Below are positions 6,821 through 14,624 of a stretch of 28,143 nucleotides of DNA, in pieces. Below the pieces are notes generated by a model that was not told the origin of the DNA, did no database searches, and saw nothing but the letters and a program-made list of their open reading frames with translations. Origin of the DNA: RGIG464 sp045599585 (lineage in GTDB: Bacteria; Myxococcota_A; Bradymonadia; UBA4248); NCBI GenBank assembly GCA_045599585.1, contig JAZRWH010000145.1, positions 1 through 28,143 on the forward strand. The letters are read 5' to 3'. The stretch's first letter is position 1. Every line of letters begins with the position of its first letter. The position numbers and the translations under genes are program-made.

Positions 6821-8611
6821 CTAATGCATAAACAGCTGTCCTATTTGCTGAACACAGTCTTCTTTCTCTAACTCTACACACCACCTGACAAGCTGTTTGG
6901 CAACACGAGCTCGAATGGCTGGTGTCCATGCATACCAAGCTTGGTTTAATACCCATATGCCTGTTCGAAGCGTCTTTGCCTGATTTAACGATCGAACAAG
7001 TGTACTCCAATACTTTGCTGAAAATATCGCTGCTGACCGCGGTGAAAGCGTCAAACTAAAATTTGATGCACTTTTAAAGGCCAACGTTTTCTCGGATGCA
7101 CTCATAAAATCATATGCAAAACAAAGCGATGAATACATGTGAGAAACCGACTTCTGCGCAAGATCGTTGAGTCTTGACATAAGTTCGGCCTCTCCTGGCG
7201 CATTTCCTCGTGCGTACAACATCCCAAACTCGTAACCAAAAATTTGAGGATTGTTGAATCGATTCAGCTTGAGTTCTATACCATCCGCAAATCGTCCAGC
7301 TCGTTCAATCTCCCCTAAACTTAAAGCTGTAAAAGAGGCCGCTAATCGCCTAAAGCGCGCAGGTGCTGGCTTGACTTTTTTCGTCCAAGAAGCAAACGAT
7401 TTGTCTAACTTTTTCCGCTTGTCAGCGCTAAAATTCTGAAGAATCCAATGATATACATCACTATGCTCTTCGTACGCTTGCGCAATCGCCTCTTTGTACG
7501 TACCACGCAGTTTCGAGGAACACTTTTCCGTTGAAACAAGCTGTGTATAAAAATTGTAGCCAGGAATGAGTTGTTTGAATGCCCTGTCCAGACGCGCCGC
7601 CATGACTACCCTGTCCTGCGATAGAAGCTGCAACGTCACAACTTGAAGTCTGCATGAAATGTCACTCAAATCCTGATGCGACCAATTCGGATTAAACCCG
7701 GCTGCCCACCCCAGTTCCTCTCGCGTCTGCTGGATCGCCATAAGCAATGCATCTCCAGAACCTTCAACGGCATCCTGATCCCTTGCGCGCAATGCAAAAT
7801 GCATATCGTCCAATGCACTTTTCAGCGTTGAACTCGAAAATGAACAAACATCGCTGCTCTGGACAAACGTCACCTCGCAGCCCAAATTCAATGCATCATG
7901 ATGCATCACCTTTTCTTCGGGTACACTATAGAACGGCACAAATGCTTTGCCTGACGCCCAATCCGTTACGTCAAACGCAACCTGCATCCTTTGATCTGTA
8001 TCCTCGACATATGTACACCTTATTAATGTGCGATCATGAACATGCTGATCTAGCGATTGATGAATCGCCTGCATTTTTTTGAACCATACAGAATCTCCGC
8101 TTTCCATAGCATGACGTTCAAGTAGGGGAATCAACGCTTTGTAATACGCCAGACGCTCCCTTGATGAAATGCCTGAAACACTAAAGATTTGCTCAACGGT
8201 ATCCGAAAGAAAATCTTGTACATCCACGTTTTTACGCGCTGCATATTGCGAAACAGCATCTACCAAAAATTGATCAGATGCTTTTTCCATCAAACTCTGA
8301 AGTCGTGAAATACTCTGAGGCGAATATACAAAGGCGGAACACTTCTTGTCAGCACAGTTTAAATCAAGCGTCGTCTTCCAAAATTGCATGATTTCCTCGG
8401 ATGGAATCTGGGGCGAGCGACATGCAGCAGGCTTCGTTCCCAAAATCGATGACACCAAGGCTTCATACGGATTTTCAGCAGGCTCCGGGATGTCTACGTC
8501 AAAAATCGTGTTTGCAGAGGACAGTGCTGGAAAAAACATCCCTACGATTGCGCTCGCTAACCGCAATACTTTCATTAGCCTCTTTTGAAGTGTTGCATCC
8601 ATTGTTTTCAC
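6821..8611 (-). CDS. Large secreted alpha-helical protein of unknown function
   Basis: The protein has 596 residues. I do not recognise a family. The N-terminus carries a signal peptide (about 13-33, LMKVLRLASAIVG to ALSSA, probable cleavage before NTIFDV). The mature part is mostly alpha-helical with scattered cysteines that could form disulfides (for example C64, and the DLNCADKKCSAFV region near 90). The preferred start is the GTG at 8611, because AGGA lies 8 nt upstream. An internal ATG (8575) would place the signal peptide right at the N-terminus but has AGAGG only 3 nt away. It is divergent from the Ser/Thr kinase gene at 9049, with a REP-like element between them. No terminator is visible before the next gene at 6648. 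Confidence 0.72.
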   Translation of the reverse strand: MKTMDATLQKRLMKVLRLASAIVGMFFPALSSANTIFDVDIPEPAENPYEALVSSILGTKPAACRSPQIPSEEIMQFWKTTLDLNCADKKCSAFVYSPQSISRLQSLMEKASDQFLVDAVSQYAARKNVDVQDFLSDTVEQIFSVSGISSRERLAYYKALIPLLERHAMESGDSVWFKKMQAIHQSLDQHVHDRTLIRCTYVEDTDQRMQVAFDVTDWASGKAFVPFYSVPEEKVMHHDALNLGCEVTFVQSSDVCSFSSSTLKSALDDMHFALRARDQDAVEGSGDALLMAIQQTREELGWAAGFNPNWSHQDLSDISCRLQVVTLQLLSQDRVVMAARLDRAFKQLIPGYNFYTQLVSTEKCSSKLRGTYKEAIAQAYEEHSDVYHWILQNFSADKRKKLDKSFASWTKKVKPAPARFRRLAASFTALSLGEIERAGRFADGIELKLNRFNNPQIFGYEFGMLYARGNAPGEAELMSRLNDLAQKSVSHMYSSLCFAYDFMSASEKTLAFKSASNFSLTLSPRSAAIFSAKYWSTLVRSLNQAKTLRTGIWVLNQAWYAWTPAIRARVAKQLVRWCVELEKEDCVQQIGQLFMH

Positions 8612-9048
8612 GAGTCATTCCTGTTCTTCATTCTTAGATCCTTGCCTAGCCCAAATGCCTATGCCGCTCACTTTTAGTGTATTAAGCCTTCCTAAAAGTC
8701 AATTATACAAGGATTGCAAATTCCACTCGCCCTTTTCTTTCATTTTTCTTTTAAAGGGGAAGGCCTTCCCCTGCGCGGCTATTCCCTCAGCACAGGCTCA
8801 CATTCAAGGATACGCCCAATGCATCACAGCTTATTGACTTCGTAAATATGCCTTTGCTGGTTTCGCGAATACGCCGCGACCCCTTCTTGCCGTCGGCGAC
8901 ACCACCCCCAGCCGCTGCACAAAAAAGCCCCCCCCAAACCCGTACTTTTGAAGTCGTAAAACTTTTTTGTCGAAAATTAAAAAACTTGCCCTTTTTAGTC
9001 TTGGAAACCGTTTCAACGGTCCTGCATCAATAAAAAGGAGCTCAATTT
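8612..9048. other. Intergenic region between divergent genes
   Basis: This 437-nt gap holds a long REP-like element (8756-8887), C-rich runs around 8900-8940, and a perfect inverted repeat ACCGTT-TC-AACGGT at 9007-9020, 28 nt before the kinase ATG. That repeat could be an operator or a leader hairpin. No convincing sigma-70 boxes or small gene were found. Confidence 0.5.
8756..8887 (-). repeat. REP-like element, long-loop copy with GGGGAAGGCCTTCCCC palindrome
   Basis: On the minus strand the element reads GAAGGGGTCGCGGC, unpaired G, TATTC, a loop of about 75 nt, GAATA, GCCGC, then CAGGGGAAGGCCTTCCCC. Arms GCGGC and GCCGC pair. The leading GAAGGGGT.GC block, the bulged G with TATT/AATA, and the trailing 16-nt palindrome match the copy at 13211-13266, although the loop is unrelated. 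Confidence 0.7.
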
Positions 9049-10866
9049 ATGACAAATCTTCACGAAAAACACTGTTTGACCAAGCTTCTCAACCAAAGTA
9101 CACCGCCCAAAACCACCGAAAACATTCTGCCCAATAAAGATGTAACCTACGCTGCCTTTGCGGATACGCTTTCGAGCGACTGCTGCGTTGACGCTTCCGA
9201 ACAAGTCTGCACTGGTGCACTCGAGATAAGTTCGATCGTTAGCTCGACAAATCACGGCTTAGAAAGAGCACTCAACAGCGTACTGTCTACGCCAACTCTA
9301 AAAGGCGACTTTTTGTCAGACATCGAGTGGTTTGCAGCACGCGGACTCTTAGATGGCTCCAAATTTGATCTCAACCGTGAACACGACGAAAAAGAATGTC
9401 CCAAAGCTGTCTTATCTTCTTTAGATACTCCGGAAGAGCCAAATACTAAACCGAACGATGGCACCGTGATCATGCTCAAATCAGATGTCCATCCAGCTTG
9501 CAAAGAAGACACAGACCAACCGATCCTCACGAAACACAATGCGGATGACGTGCGAAATCTTTTGGCTGCCCAACAAAATTCATCCAAGCCCCCCATGCGA
9601 TCAATCAACGACAACCGCAATAGATCACTAAGAAATAAGATTATCGACAATAGCAACATCGATTACGCACTCAAAGAGGATTCAGACGACGTAAATCCAA
9701 CCATCGAAGTCACCAAAGGCATACTTAACGAAGTGCGCGCCTATGCGGCTCGCCGCAAACGCATTTCGGAAGCAGAAACACCAGCTTTTCTGCCGCTTCC
9801 TCGCGGCGTTTCGGAGTCTGCTGCTCGCGAAATTAAAGCCGTCAACAACGTTGCCGACGTCGTTGCATCTGCTGGACGAACACATGCTGCACGACTCGAC
9901 TCTGCCGAATTGGCCTTGGGACATATCGTTGCTGGTCGATATGAAATTCTTTCCGAAATCGCACGGGGTGGGTTCGGCGTCGTCTACCGAGCGCGTCAGA
10001 TCGGCATAGACCGCATCGTTGCGCTTAAAAGACTCAAATCTCAAAACGAACCAGACGTCGTCGAACGATTCTTGCTCGAAGCAAACATCATCAAAAACCT
10101 GATCCATCCCAATACAATCCAGCTGATCGACGCAGGCAACGATGAAGAGAATCACTTGTACATCGTCATGGAATATGTCGAAGGCAGATCCCTTCAAGCC
10201 GTCCTATCCACCGGTGAAGGCATTAATCTACCGAGAGCTTTGTGCATTACCATCCAAATTCTCAAAAGCCTCAACGAAGCCCATCAACGCGGCATCATTC
10301 ATCGAGATCTAAAACCGAGCAATATTCTTCTTCGAAACGTGATCGGCGAACACGATTTTGTCAAAGTGCTTGATTTCGGCATTGCAAAACAAAACAACGC
10401 ACTCATACGCAAACTCACACTAGACGGCAAGATCTTAGGCACACCACAATACATTGCGCCAGAACTATACGCTGGGCATGCCCCAACCGCAGCTTCCGAT
10501 ATCTACGCGATAGGTCTTATCCTGGCGCATATGCTCATTGGAAAATCACTCGTTCCCAATAACGCTGTCGATGCAGTCAAATGGCATTTAAGCGAAGATG
10601 TATCTAAGCTCCCCGATTGGCTCAACGACACGGAAATCGGTGCCGTCATTCGAAAAGCGATCTGTAAAGAGCCCGAAAACAGATATCACAATGCCGAAGA
10701 AATGATCTTCGATCTGAGACGGATTGAGCAGATACAACATTGTGAAGCAAGCGTCATGAGTTTGAAAGGACAAAAAGCAAGTAAGATGAAAAACGCAGTT
10801 CGATGTGTCATCATTTTGTTCATGCTATCGATCATCGCAGCGCTTCTCATTTTGCTGCTCCGCTAA
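9049..10866 (+). CDS. Tail-anchored Hanks-type Ser/Thr protein kinase
   Basis: The protein has 605 residues. Residues 1-290 are a hydrophilic region with no recognised domain, probably disordered in part. The kinase domain spans about 297-560: Gly loop ARGGFGVVY (305-313), Lys327 (VALKRLK), HRDLKPSN (418-425), DFG (442-444), GTPQYIAPE (464-472) and DIYAIGL (484-490). All catalytic residues are present, so it should be active. A single hydrophobic helix fills the extreme C-terminus (583-604), giving a tail-anchored cytoplasmic kinase with no extracellular sensor domain, unlike PASTA-type kinases. The start is fixed by AAAAAGGAG 8 nt upstream. Its 3' end overlaps the convergent FtsB-like gene by 20 bp. 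The FHA protein at 11542 is an attractive phospho-Thr reader, by inference. Confidence 0.93.
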   Translation: MTNLHEKHCLTKLLNQSTPPKTTENILPNKDVTYAAFADTLSSDCCVDASEQVCTGALEISSIVSSTNHGLERALNSVLSTPTLKGDFLSDIEWFAARGLLDGSKFDLNREHDEKECPKAVLSSLDTPEEPNTKPNDGTVIMLKSDVHPACKEDTDQPILTKHNADDVRNLLAAQQNSSKPPMRSINDNRNRSLRNKIIDNSNIDYALKEDSDDVNPTIEVTKGILNEVRAYAARRKRISEAETPAFLPLPRGVSESAAREIKAVNNVADVVASAGRTHAARLDSAELALGHIVAGRYEILSEIARGGFGVVYRARQIGIDRIVALKRLKSQNEPDVVERFLLEANIIKNLIHPNTIQLIDAGNDEENHLYIVMEYVEGRSLQAVLSTGEGINLPRALCITIQILKSLNEAHQRGIIHRDLKPSNILLRNVIGEHDFVKVLDFGIAKQNNALIRKLTLDGKILGTPQYIAPELYAGHAPTAASDIYAIGLILAHMLIGKSLVPNNAVDAVKWHLSEDVSKLPDWLNDTEIGAVIRKAICKEPENRYHNAEEMIFDLRRIEQIQHCEASVMSLKGQKASKMKNAVRCVIILFMLSIIAALLILLLR

Positions 10867-11332
10867 CCCCCTCGTCAGGCTGAACACTGGTATCTTCAAT
10901 AATACCAAGACTCGGTTCTGCGTTATCAAACAGCATGGTGCCTTCAGAATCATCTGTCTGATCCGGTAACGCATCGACATTAGGCAAAGACGTAGGCGGC
11001 GTTTCGACGAGACGCTGACCAGGCGTACCCCAGTCGACAAGGTTACCGTTTTCATCGCGCAGAAAAACCACGATCTCGTCTGGCCTAACTAGCCCTAGTT
11101 CGTCTCTGACTTTGCGCTCGATTGCACGCGGATCTTCACGCAATGACTCTATTTTTACGCGAAGAAGATCGTTTTTCTTCGCAATGATTGCATTGCCCGA
11201 TTGAACTTCTTCCAGATTATTCTTGAGCCGAACGTAGTTTTCGCTGGTCGCCTGTTGGTTAATCTCAAAGCCGAGTGCAGCAACGAGAACGATAAAAGCA
11301 AATCCCAGAACGAGTTTAATGACGCTTTCCAT
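10847..11332 (-). CDS. FtsB/DivIC-family septum formation initiator-like protein
   Basis: The protein has 161 residues from the ATG at 11332. I chose this start because GAGGG lies 9 nt upstream; an in-frame TTG at 11347 is less likely. An N-terminal transmembrane helix (VIKLVLGFAFIVLVAALGF) is followed by a coiled coil (NYVRLKNNLEEVQSGNAIIAKKND region) and the family signature AIERKVRDELGLVRPDEIVVF, matching the FtsB/DivIC end motif. In E. coli FtsB joins FtsQ and FtsL in the divisome. An acidic, Pro/Thr-rich tail of about 60 residues beyond the family motif is extra and of unknown role. It is convergent with, and overlaps by 20 bp, the kinase gene. Confidence 0.82.
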   Translation of the reverse strand: MESVIKLVLGFAFIVLVAALGFEINQQATSENYVRLKNNLEEVQSGNAIIAKKNDLLRVKIESLREDPRAIERKVRDELGLVRPDEIVVFLRDENGNLVDWGTPGQRLVETPPTSLPNVDALPDQTDDSEGTMLFDNAEPSLGIIEDTSVQPDEGVSGAAK

Positions 11333-11541
11333 ATCAATAACCCTCAAATGAAGCGGCTAAAAGCCGACCTGCATTCATACGCAAAAAAAGCCGATGCGGC
11401 AAAGTTTTGCCCTCAGCTTGCGTCCCCACGCCCACATAGTCCCGTTAAGAGAACATCTATATTTTACAGAACGATGGTTAAGTGATATGAAGGCAAAATC
11501 CCGCTTCGGGAGCTCGACATTTCATTCTCAGGAGGCTTGAT

Positions 11542-13062
11542 ATGCGAAGTAAAACAAGCTTGCGTTGGTGGCTTGTGCTTATCTTTATGTTTTTGTTCCC
11601 AACGATCGTTCTTGCAGACGACAACCTCACCATTGAAGGCTATGACCTTCCGAAAGAAGGGGATCCGGCTGAGGCTGCAAAGGTCAAACTCTATTTCGAC
11701 CTTCGACAGGGCAACAATGCCGTAACGGGTATCCAGCCTTCGAACTGCTCCATTCAGATCGGAGATAGGACGCCTAAAATTGTCGATGCAGAAATCACGG
11801 AGTTCTACAAAGGTGATCACGGCGTCGGCATTTTGTTTATTTTCCCAAAAGCTAAAGCTTATACCGAAGATACTTTTGCTATTCGCCAAAATCTTCGTGC
11901 TCTCATCATGCGTATCGAACGCGACGTCGACCAATTGAATGCCGTTCCTTACGACTCCGGTGCCGCCCAACTTGGGTGGAGCAAAGCAAGCTCTGGTACC
12001 TTAGCCAAACTTTTGGACGAAGAAGTCAAAAACTCTGACGTCCTTGAGCCAAACCTCTTTCTTTCGTTCACGCACGCGATCGGCGCCTTCGAAAGTGTTA
12101 CCAACGTCTCCAAAAAGTACCTCGTCTTCATCAGTGACGCTGAAGGTGCGCTCGTCGGCGATGTCGATAAGGCACAACGCCTTATTGGTAACTTCACAGA
12201 TGACCTTAGAAAAAACAAGGTTACCCCGATTATCATCGGTTACAGCCCCGATGGTCCCGAAGCAATGCAGAACATCAATTTGCTCAAACGCATTGCTTCG
12301 AACGGCGGCGGTGTTTACTTCCAAGCCGGTGATACCGCTGAATTTGCAACAAAACTTACACGCGACGTCTACAACTACATTTATAACCGAAACATCCTGA
12401 CCGCTACGCTCGATATGGACGGTTCGGATTACGTCGACGCAGGAAGAGTTCCCCTTCAGCTCACGGTTACCATGGAAGGAAAAGACGCTTATAAAGCCAG
12501 CGAAAAAGTTGTTTGGCCTGAACTTGCCAAAAACCGCACGACGCTTTGGCTCAGCATCATTGGCGTGCTCGTCCTCATCGGTGGTGCCATCGTCGTCATC
12601 GCTATCAAACGTAATCGCGACGACGAAGAGGAAGAAGTCATCGAACAAGATCCGCAAGATGTTTGCTGCGCTACATGCGGCAAACCTATTCCCCAGCAGC
12701 TCTATGGCTTCAAAGGCGAATTCTGCCTCTCCGGTGGTCTCCCTGATTGCCCGTACTATCAGATGCCTGACCGCGGTAAGATTCAGATCACGCGTGGGCC
12801 GCTTGCAGATACCACCTTCTTCATCAAAAAAGACCTTACAACCATTGGCTCTTACCAAGAAAACGACATCTACCTTAATGACAAAACAGTTTCTCGTAAA
12901 CACGCCGCCATTAAGACCGATGAAGGTAAACGTTACGAAATCCGCGACTTCGGCTCGTCCAACGGTCTTTATATCAACGATGAACGCACCGAACGTAAAT
13001 TCCTCCGCGATGGTGACCGCATTAAATTCGGTACTGTTGAAACGGTCTTTAAACTTAAATAG
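11542..13062 (+). CDS. Periplasmic VWA-like / TM / zinc-ribbon / FHA protein
   Basis: The protein has 506 residues. A signal peptide (1-25, cut after VLA) leads to a VWA-like region (about 45-285). There KKYLVFISDAEGAL matches the fourth strand and motif of VWA folds, but the first strand reads GILFIFPKAKAYTED, lacking the DxSxS metal site, so metal binding is doubtful. A transmembrane helix (about 335-355) is followed by an acidic stretch and a treble-clef-like Cys cluster (C376, C379, C395, C403). The C-terminal FHA domain (about 425-505) has SRKH (451-454) and GSSNG (471-475), so its phospho-Thr pocket looks intact. The predicted topology places VWA outside and FHA in the cytoplasm, facing the kinase at 9049. 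Start: AGGAGG 7 nt upstream. A strong terminator follows. Confidence 0.87.
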   Translation: MRSKTSLRWWLVLIFMFLFPTIVLADDNLTIEGYDLPKEGDPAEAAKVKLYFDLRQGNNAVTGIQPSNCSIQIGDRTPKIVDAEITEFYKGDHGVGILFIFPKAKAYTEDTFAIRQNLRALIMRIERDVDQLNAVPYDSGAAQLGWSKASSGTLAKLLDEEVKNSDVLEPNLFLSFTHAIGAFESVTNVSKKYLVFISDAEGALVGDVDKAQRLIGNFTDDLRKNKVTPIIIGYSPDGPEAMQNINLLKRIASNGGGVYFQAGDTAEFATKLTRDVYNYIYNRNILTATLDMDGSDYVDAGRVPLQLTVTMEGKDAYKASEKVVWPELAKNRTTLWLSIIGVLVLIGGAIVVIAIKRNRDDEEEEVIEQDPQDVCCATCGKPIPQQLYGFKGEFCLSGGLPDCPYYQMPDRGKIQITRGPLADTTFFIKKDLTTIGSYQENDIYLNDKTVSRKHAAIKTDEGKRYEIRDFGSSNGLYINDERTERKFLRDGDRIKFGTVETVFKLK

Positions 13063-13094
13063 TATTCACCTTACAGCCTTTTCGGCATAATCCT

Positions 13095-13122
13095 AATCCG
13101 CGCTTCGGCGCGGATTTTTTTT
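13095..13122 (+). terminator. Rho-independent terminator after the FHA gene
   Basis: AATCCGCGC (13095-13103), a TTCG tetraloop, and GCGCGGATT form a perfect 9-bp stem followed by a T run to 13122. It starts 33 nt after the stop codon. Confidence 0.95.
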
Positions 13123-13210
13123 GTCCTCGTTCTATTTGCACTGACAGCCAACTCTGTCGCCTGCAAAGTTTGAACACACAGTCAATCAAATCACCCGCAG
13201 TACAGCGGTG

Positions 13211-13266
13211 AAGGGGTAGCAGCGTATTTCCAAAGGAAATAGCTGCTCAGGGGAAGGCCTTCCCCT
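13211..13266 (+). repeat. REP-like element, compact full copy
   Basis: The order is GAAGGGGTAGCAGC, an unpaired G, TATTTCC, AAA loop, GGAAATA, GCTGCT, CAGGGGAAGGCCTTCCCC. Arms AGCAGC and GCTGCT pair, and the inner TATTTCC/GGAAATA stem is perfect. This is the cleanest copy in the window. It lies between the terminator at 13122 and the pseudouridine synthase start. Confidence 0.8.
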
Positions 13267-13339
13267 CCTCACATGCTTTTTTAGATCTACAATCACACGC
13301 CATTCAGGGCGCATCTGCCCTTCACCCACCTCAATAGCT

Positions 13340-14308
13340 ATGGAAAAACGCATCCGTCAATACGAAGTCCTGATCAACGAAGACAATATGCGCCTCGACG
13401 AGTTTTTGGCATACAAAATGGGCCGCATGACACGCTCCATGGCAAACCGCTGCATCAAAGGCGGCGGCGTTAGCCTCATCCCCTATCGTCAGCCAAAACC
13501 GGCACTGCGCGTGCACACGGGCGATATCGTCGCCATTACGCAGACGATGAACGAAGACGCCCCTCAGTACGACGAACTTGAGCTTCTCTTCGATCATCCC
13601 GATTTTTGGGTCTTCAATAAACCAGCTGGCATGGCGGTGCATCCCACGGCGAACATCTACCATAATACGGTCACGCGCTTCATCGAGACGCAGTATGGCC
13701 AAATGGCCTACATCGTCCATCGCCTCGACAAAGATACTTCGGGCGTACTCGTCGTCGCTAAGTCTCAGGAAGTCGGCAAAGCCATGGCTGAGGCCTTTTT
13801 GACCCACCAAATTCACAAAGAGTATCAGGCTATCGTTTACAACGCGGCTGGACACTACTACCCCGGGGCTGCCGAAGACATCAAACTTCCGCTCGGTCCG
13901 GCGGGGCGCCTCATGCCCGACATTACCCGCGGACTAGGCACGCAAGAAGCCTATACCGAAGTTCACTGCACCGAGTTCCACAATGAACTCGCTAAACTTC
14001 GGTGCGTCCTCCACACCGGCCGACAACACCAAATCCGAGTACACCTCGCGCTCACAGGCACGCCCATTCTCGGCGACAAACTCTACTTTTATGGCGAACA
14101 GTTTTATCAGACCTACCTCAATCGCGAAGAAGTTCCGCAGTTCACGCCCCATCGTCACTTGCTGCACGCCGAACTGCTCGAATTCGAATGGAATGGCCAA
14201 ACTTTTTCGATGCGCGCCCCTATCCCCCCACTCTTCGAAGAAGTTTTTAAAAGTGACTTGACCGACGCCGTGTTTCCAACGGGTTATGCGCAGCTCTTCA
14301 TTAAATAA
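13340..14308 (+). CDS. RluA-family pseudouridine synthase
   Basis: The protein has 322 residues. An N-terminal S4-like RNA-binding region (about 16-65: MRLDEFLAYKMGRMTRSMANR, then VHTGDIVAI) precedes the catalytic domain. The RluA signature HRLDKDTSGVLV (127-138) contains the catalytic Asp130. VFNKPAGMAVHP and the RQHQIRVHLA motif near 230 are also typical. The enzyme converts uridine to pseudouridine in rRNA or tRNA; the family members RluC, RluD and RluA cannot be told apart here. No clear ribosome-binding site precedes the ATG, so initiation may be weak or leaderless; an alternative in-frame ATG (M17) would cut into the S4 domain. The gene is transcribed alone and terminates at a T-tailed REP-like hairpin (14358-14398). 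Confidence 0.93.
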   Translation: MEKRIRQYEVLINEDNMRLDEFLAYKMGRMTRSMANRCIKGGGVSLIPYRQPKPALRVHTGDIVAITQTMNEDAPQYDELELLFDHPDFWVFNKPAGMAVHPTANIYHNTVTRFIETQYGQMAYIVHRLDKDTSGVLVVAKSQEVGKAMAEAFLTHQIHKEYQAIVYNAAGHYYPGAAEDIKLPLGPAGRLMPDITRGLGTQEAYTEVHCTEFHNELAKLRCVLHTGRQHQIRVHLALTGTPILGDKLYFYGEQFYQTYLNREEVPQFTPHRHLLHAELLEFEWNGQTFSMRAPIPPLFEEVFKSDLTDAVFPTGYAQLFIK

Positions 14309-14624
14309 ATTTGATCAGAAGCTTCGCCTATTGCCCTCCGGCCAATACGGCTTCGCAGCCGACCTATTCGCAAAAGCGAATACGGTCGGCTTTTTTTTCT
14401 CTAGGCGACAATAACACTTCACGATTCGATGCCCATGACGGGCAACTCCGACTCGAACTCATACCGCATTGGAGCCACGTTCTCATCCGCAAATAATGAT
14501 TGCATACGCTTCGCCTATCGCCCTTTGAACAATACGACAAAGCCCGCGTATTCGCGAAGGCGAATAGCGGGCTTGGCGACAGCGTATTGGCGGCAGCCAA
14601 TAGCTGCGCCTCAAAGCATCACGC
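14309..14624. repeat. Convergent intergenic array of four REP-like hairpins
   Basis: There are four bulged-G stem-loops: 14326-14351 and 14358-14390 in minus orientation, then 14541-14573 and 14580-14606 in plus orientation. The set forms an inverted BIME-like array between convergent genes. The clearest pairings are GCCGACC/GGTCGGC around TATTCGC/GCGAATA (14358) and AGCCCGC/GCGGGCT around the same inner stem (14541). A degenerate fifth unit may lie near 14510-14535. No gene is present. Confidence 0.75.
14358..14398 (+). terminator. REP-like hairpin acting as terminator of the pseudouridine synthase gene
   Basis: The hairpin 14358-14390 (7-bp outer arms, 7-bp inner stem, AAAA loop) is followed directly by eight T residues, so a family hairpin appears to have been co-opted as an intrinsic terminator about 50 nt after the stop. 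Confidence 0.8.

Noticed and set aside
9252..10197. Long antisense open frames in the kinase gene (9252-9659 and 9682-10197)
   Set aside because: Both are shadows of the kinase coding frame and encode nothing recognisable.
12001..12903. A 300-codon open frame antisense to the VWA/FHA gene
   Set aside because: It lies wholly inside a well-supported gene, has no ribosome-binding site or domain, and its sequence mirrors the codon pattern of the sense gene.
14326..14606. Hairpin array considered as an integron attC or CRISPR-like array
   Set aside because: No integrase-type core sites (GTTRRRY), no regular spacer length and no identical direct repeats; units are variable hairpins in both orientations.
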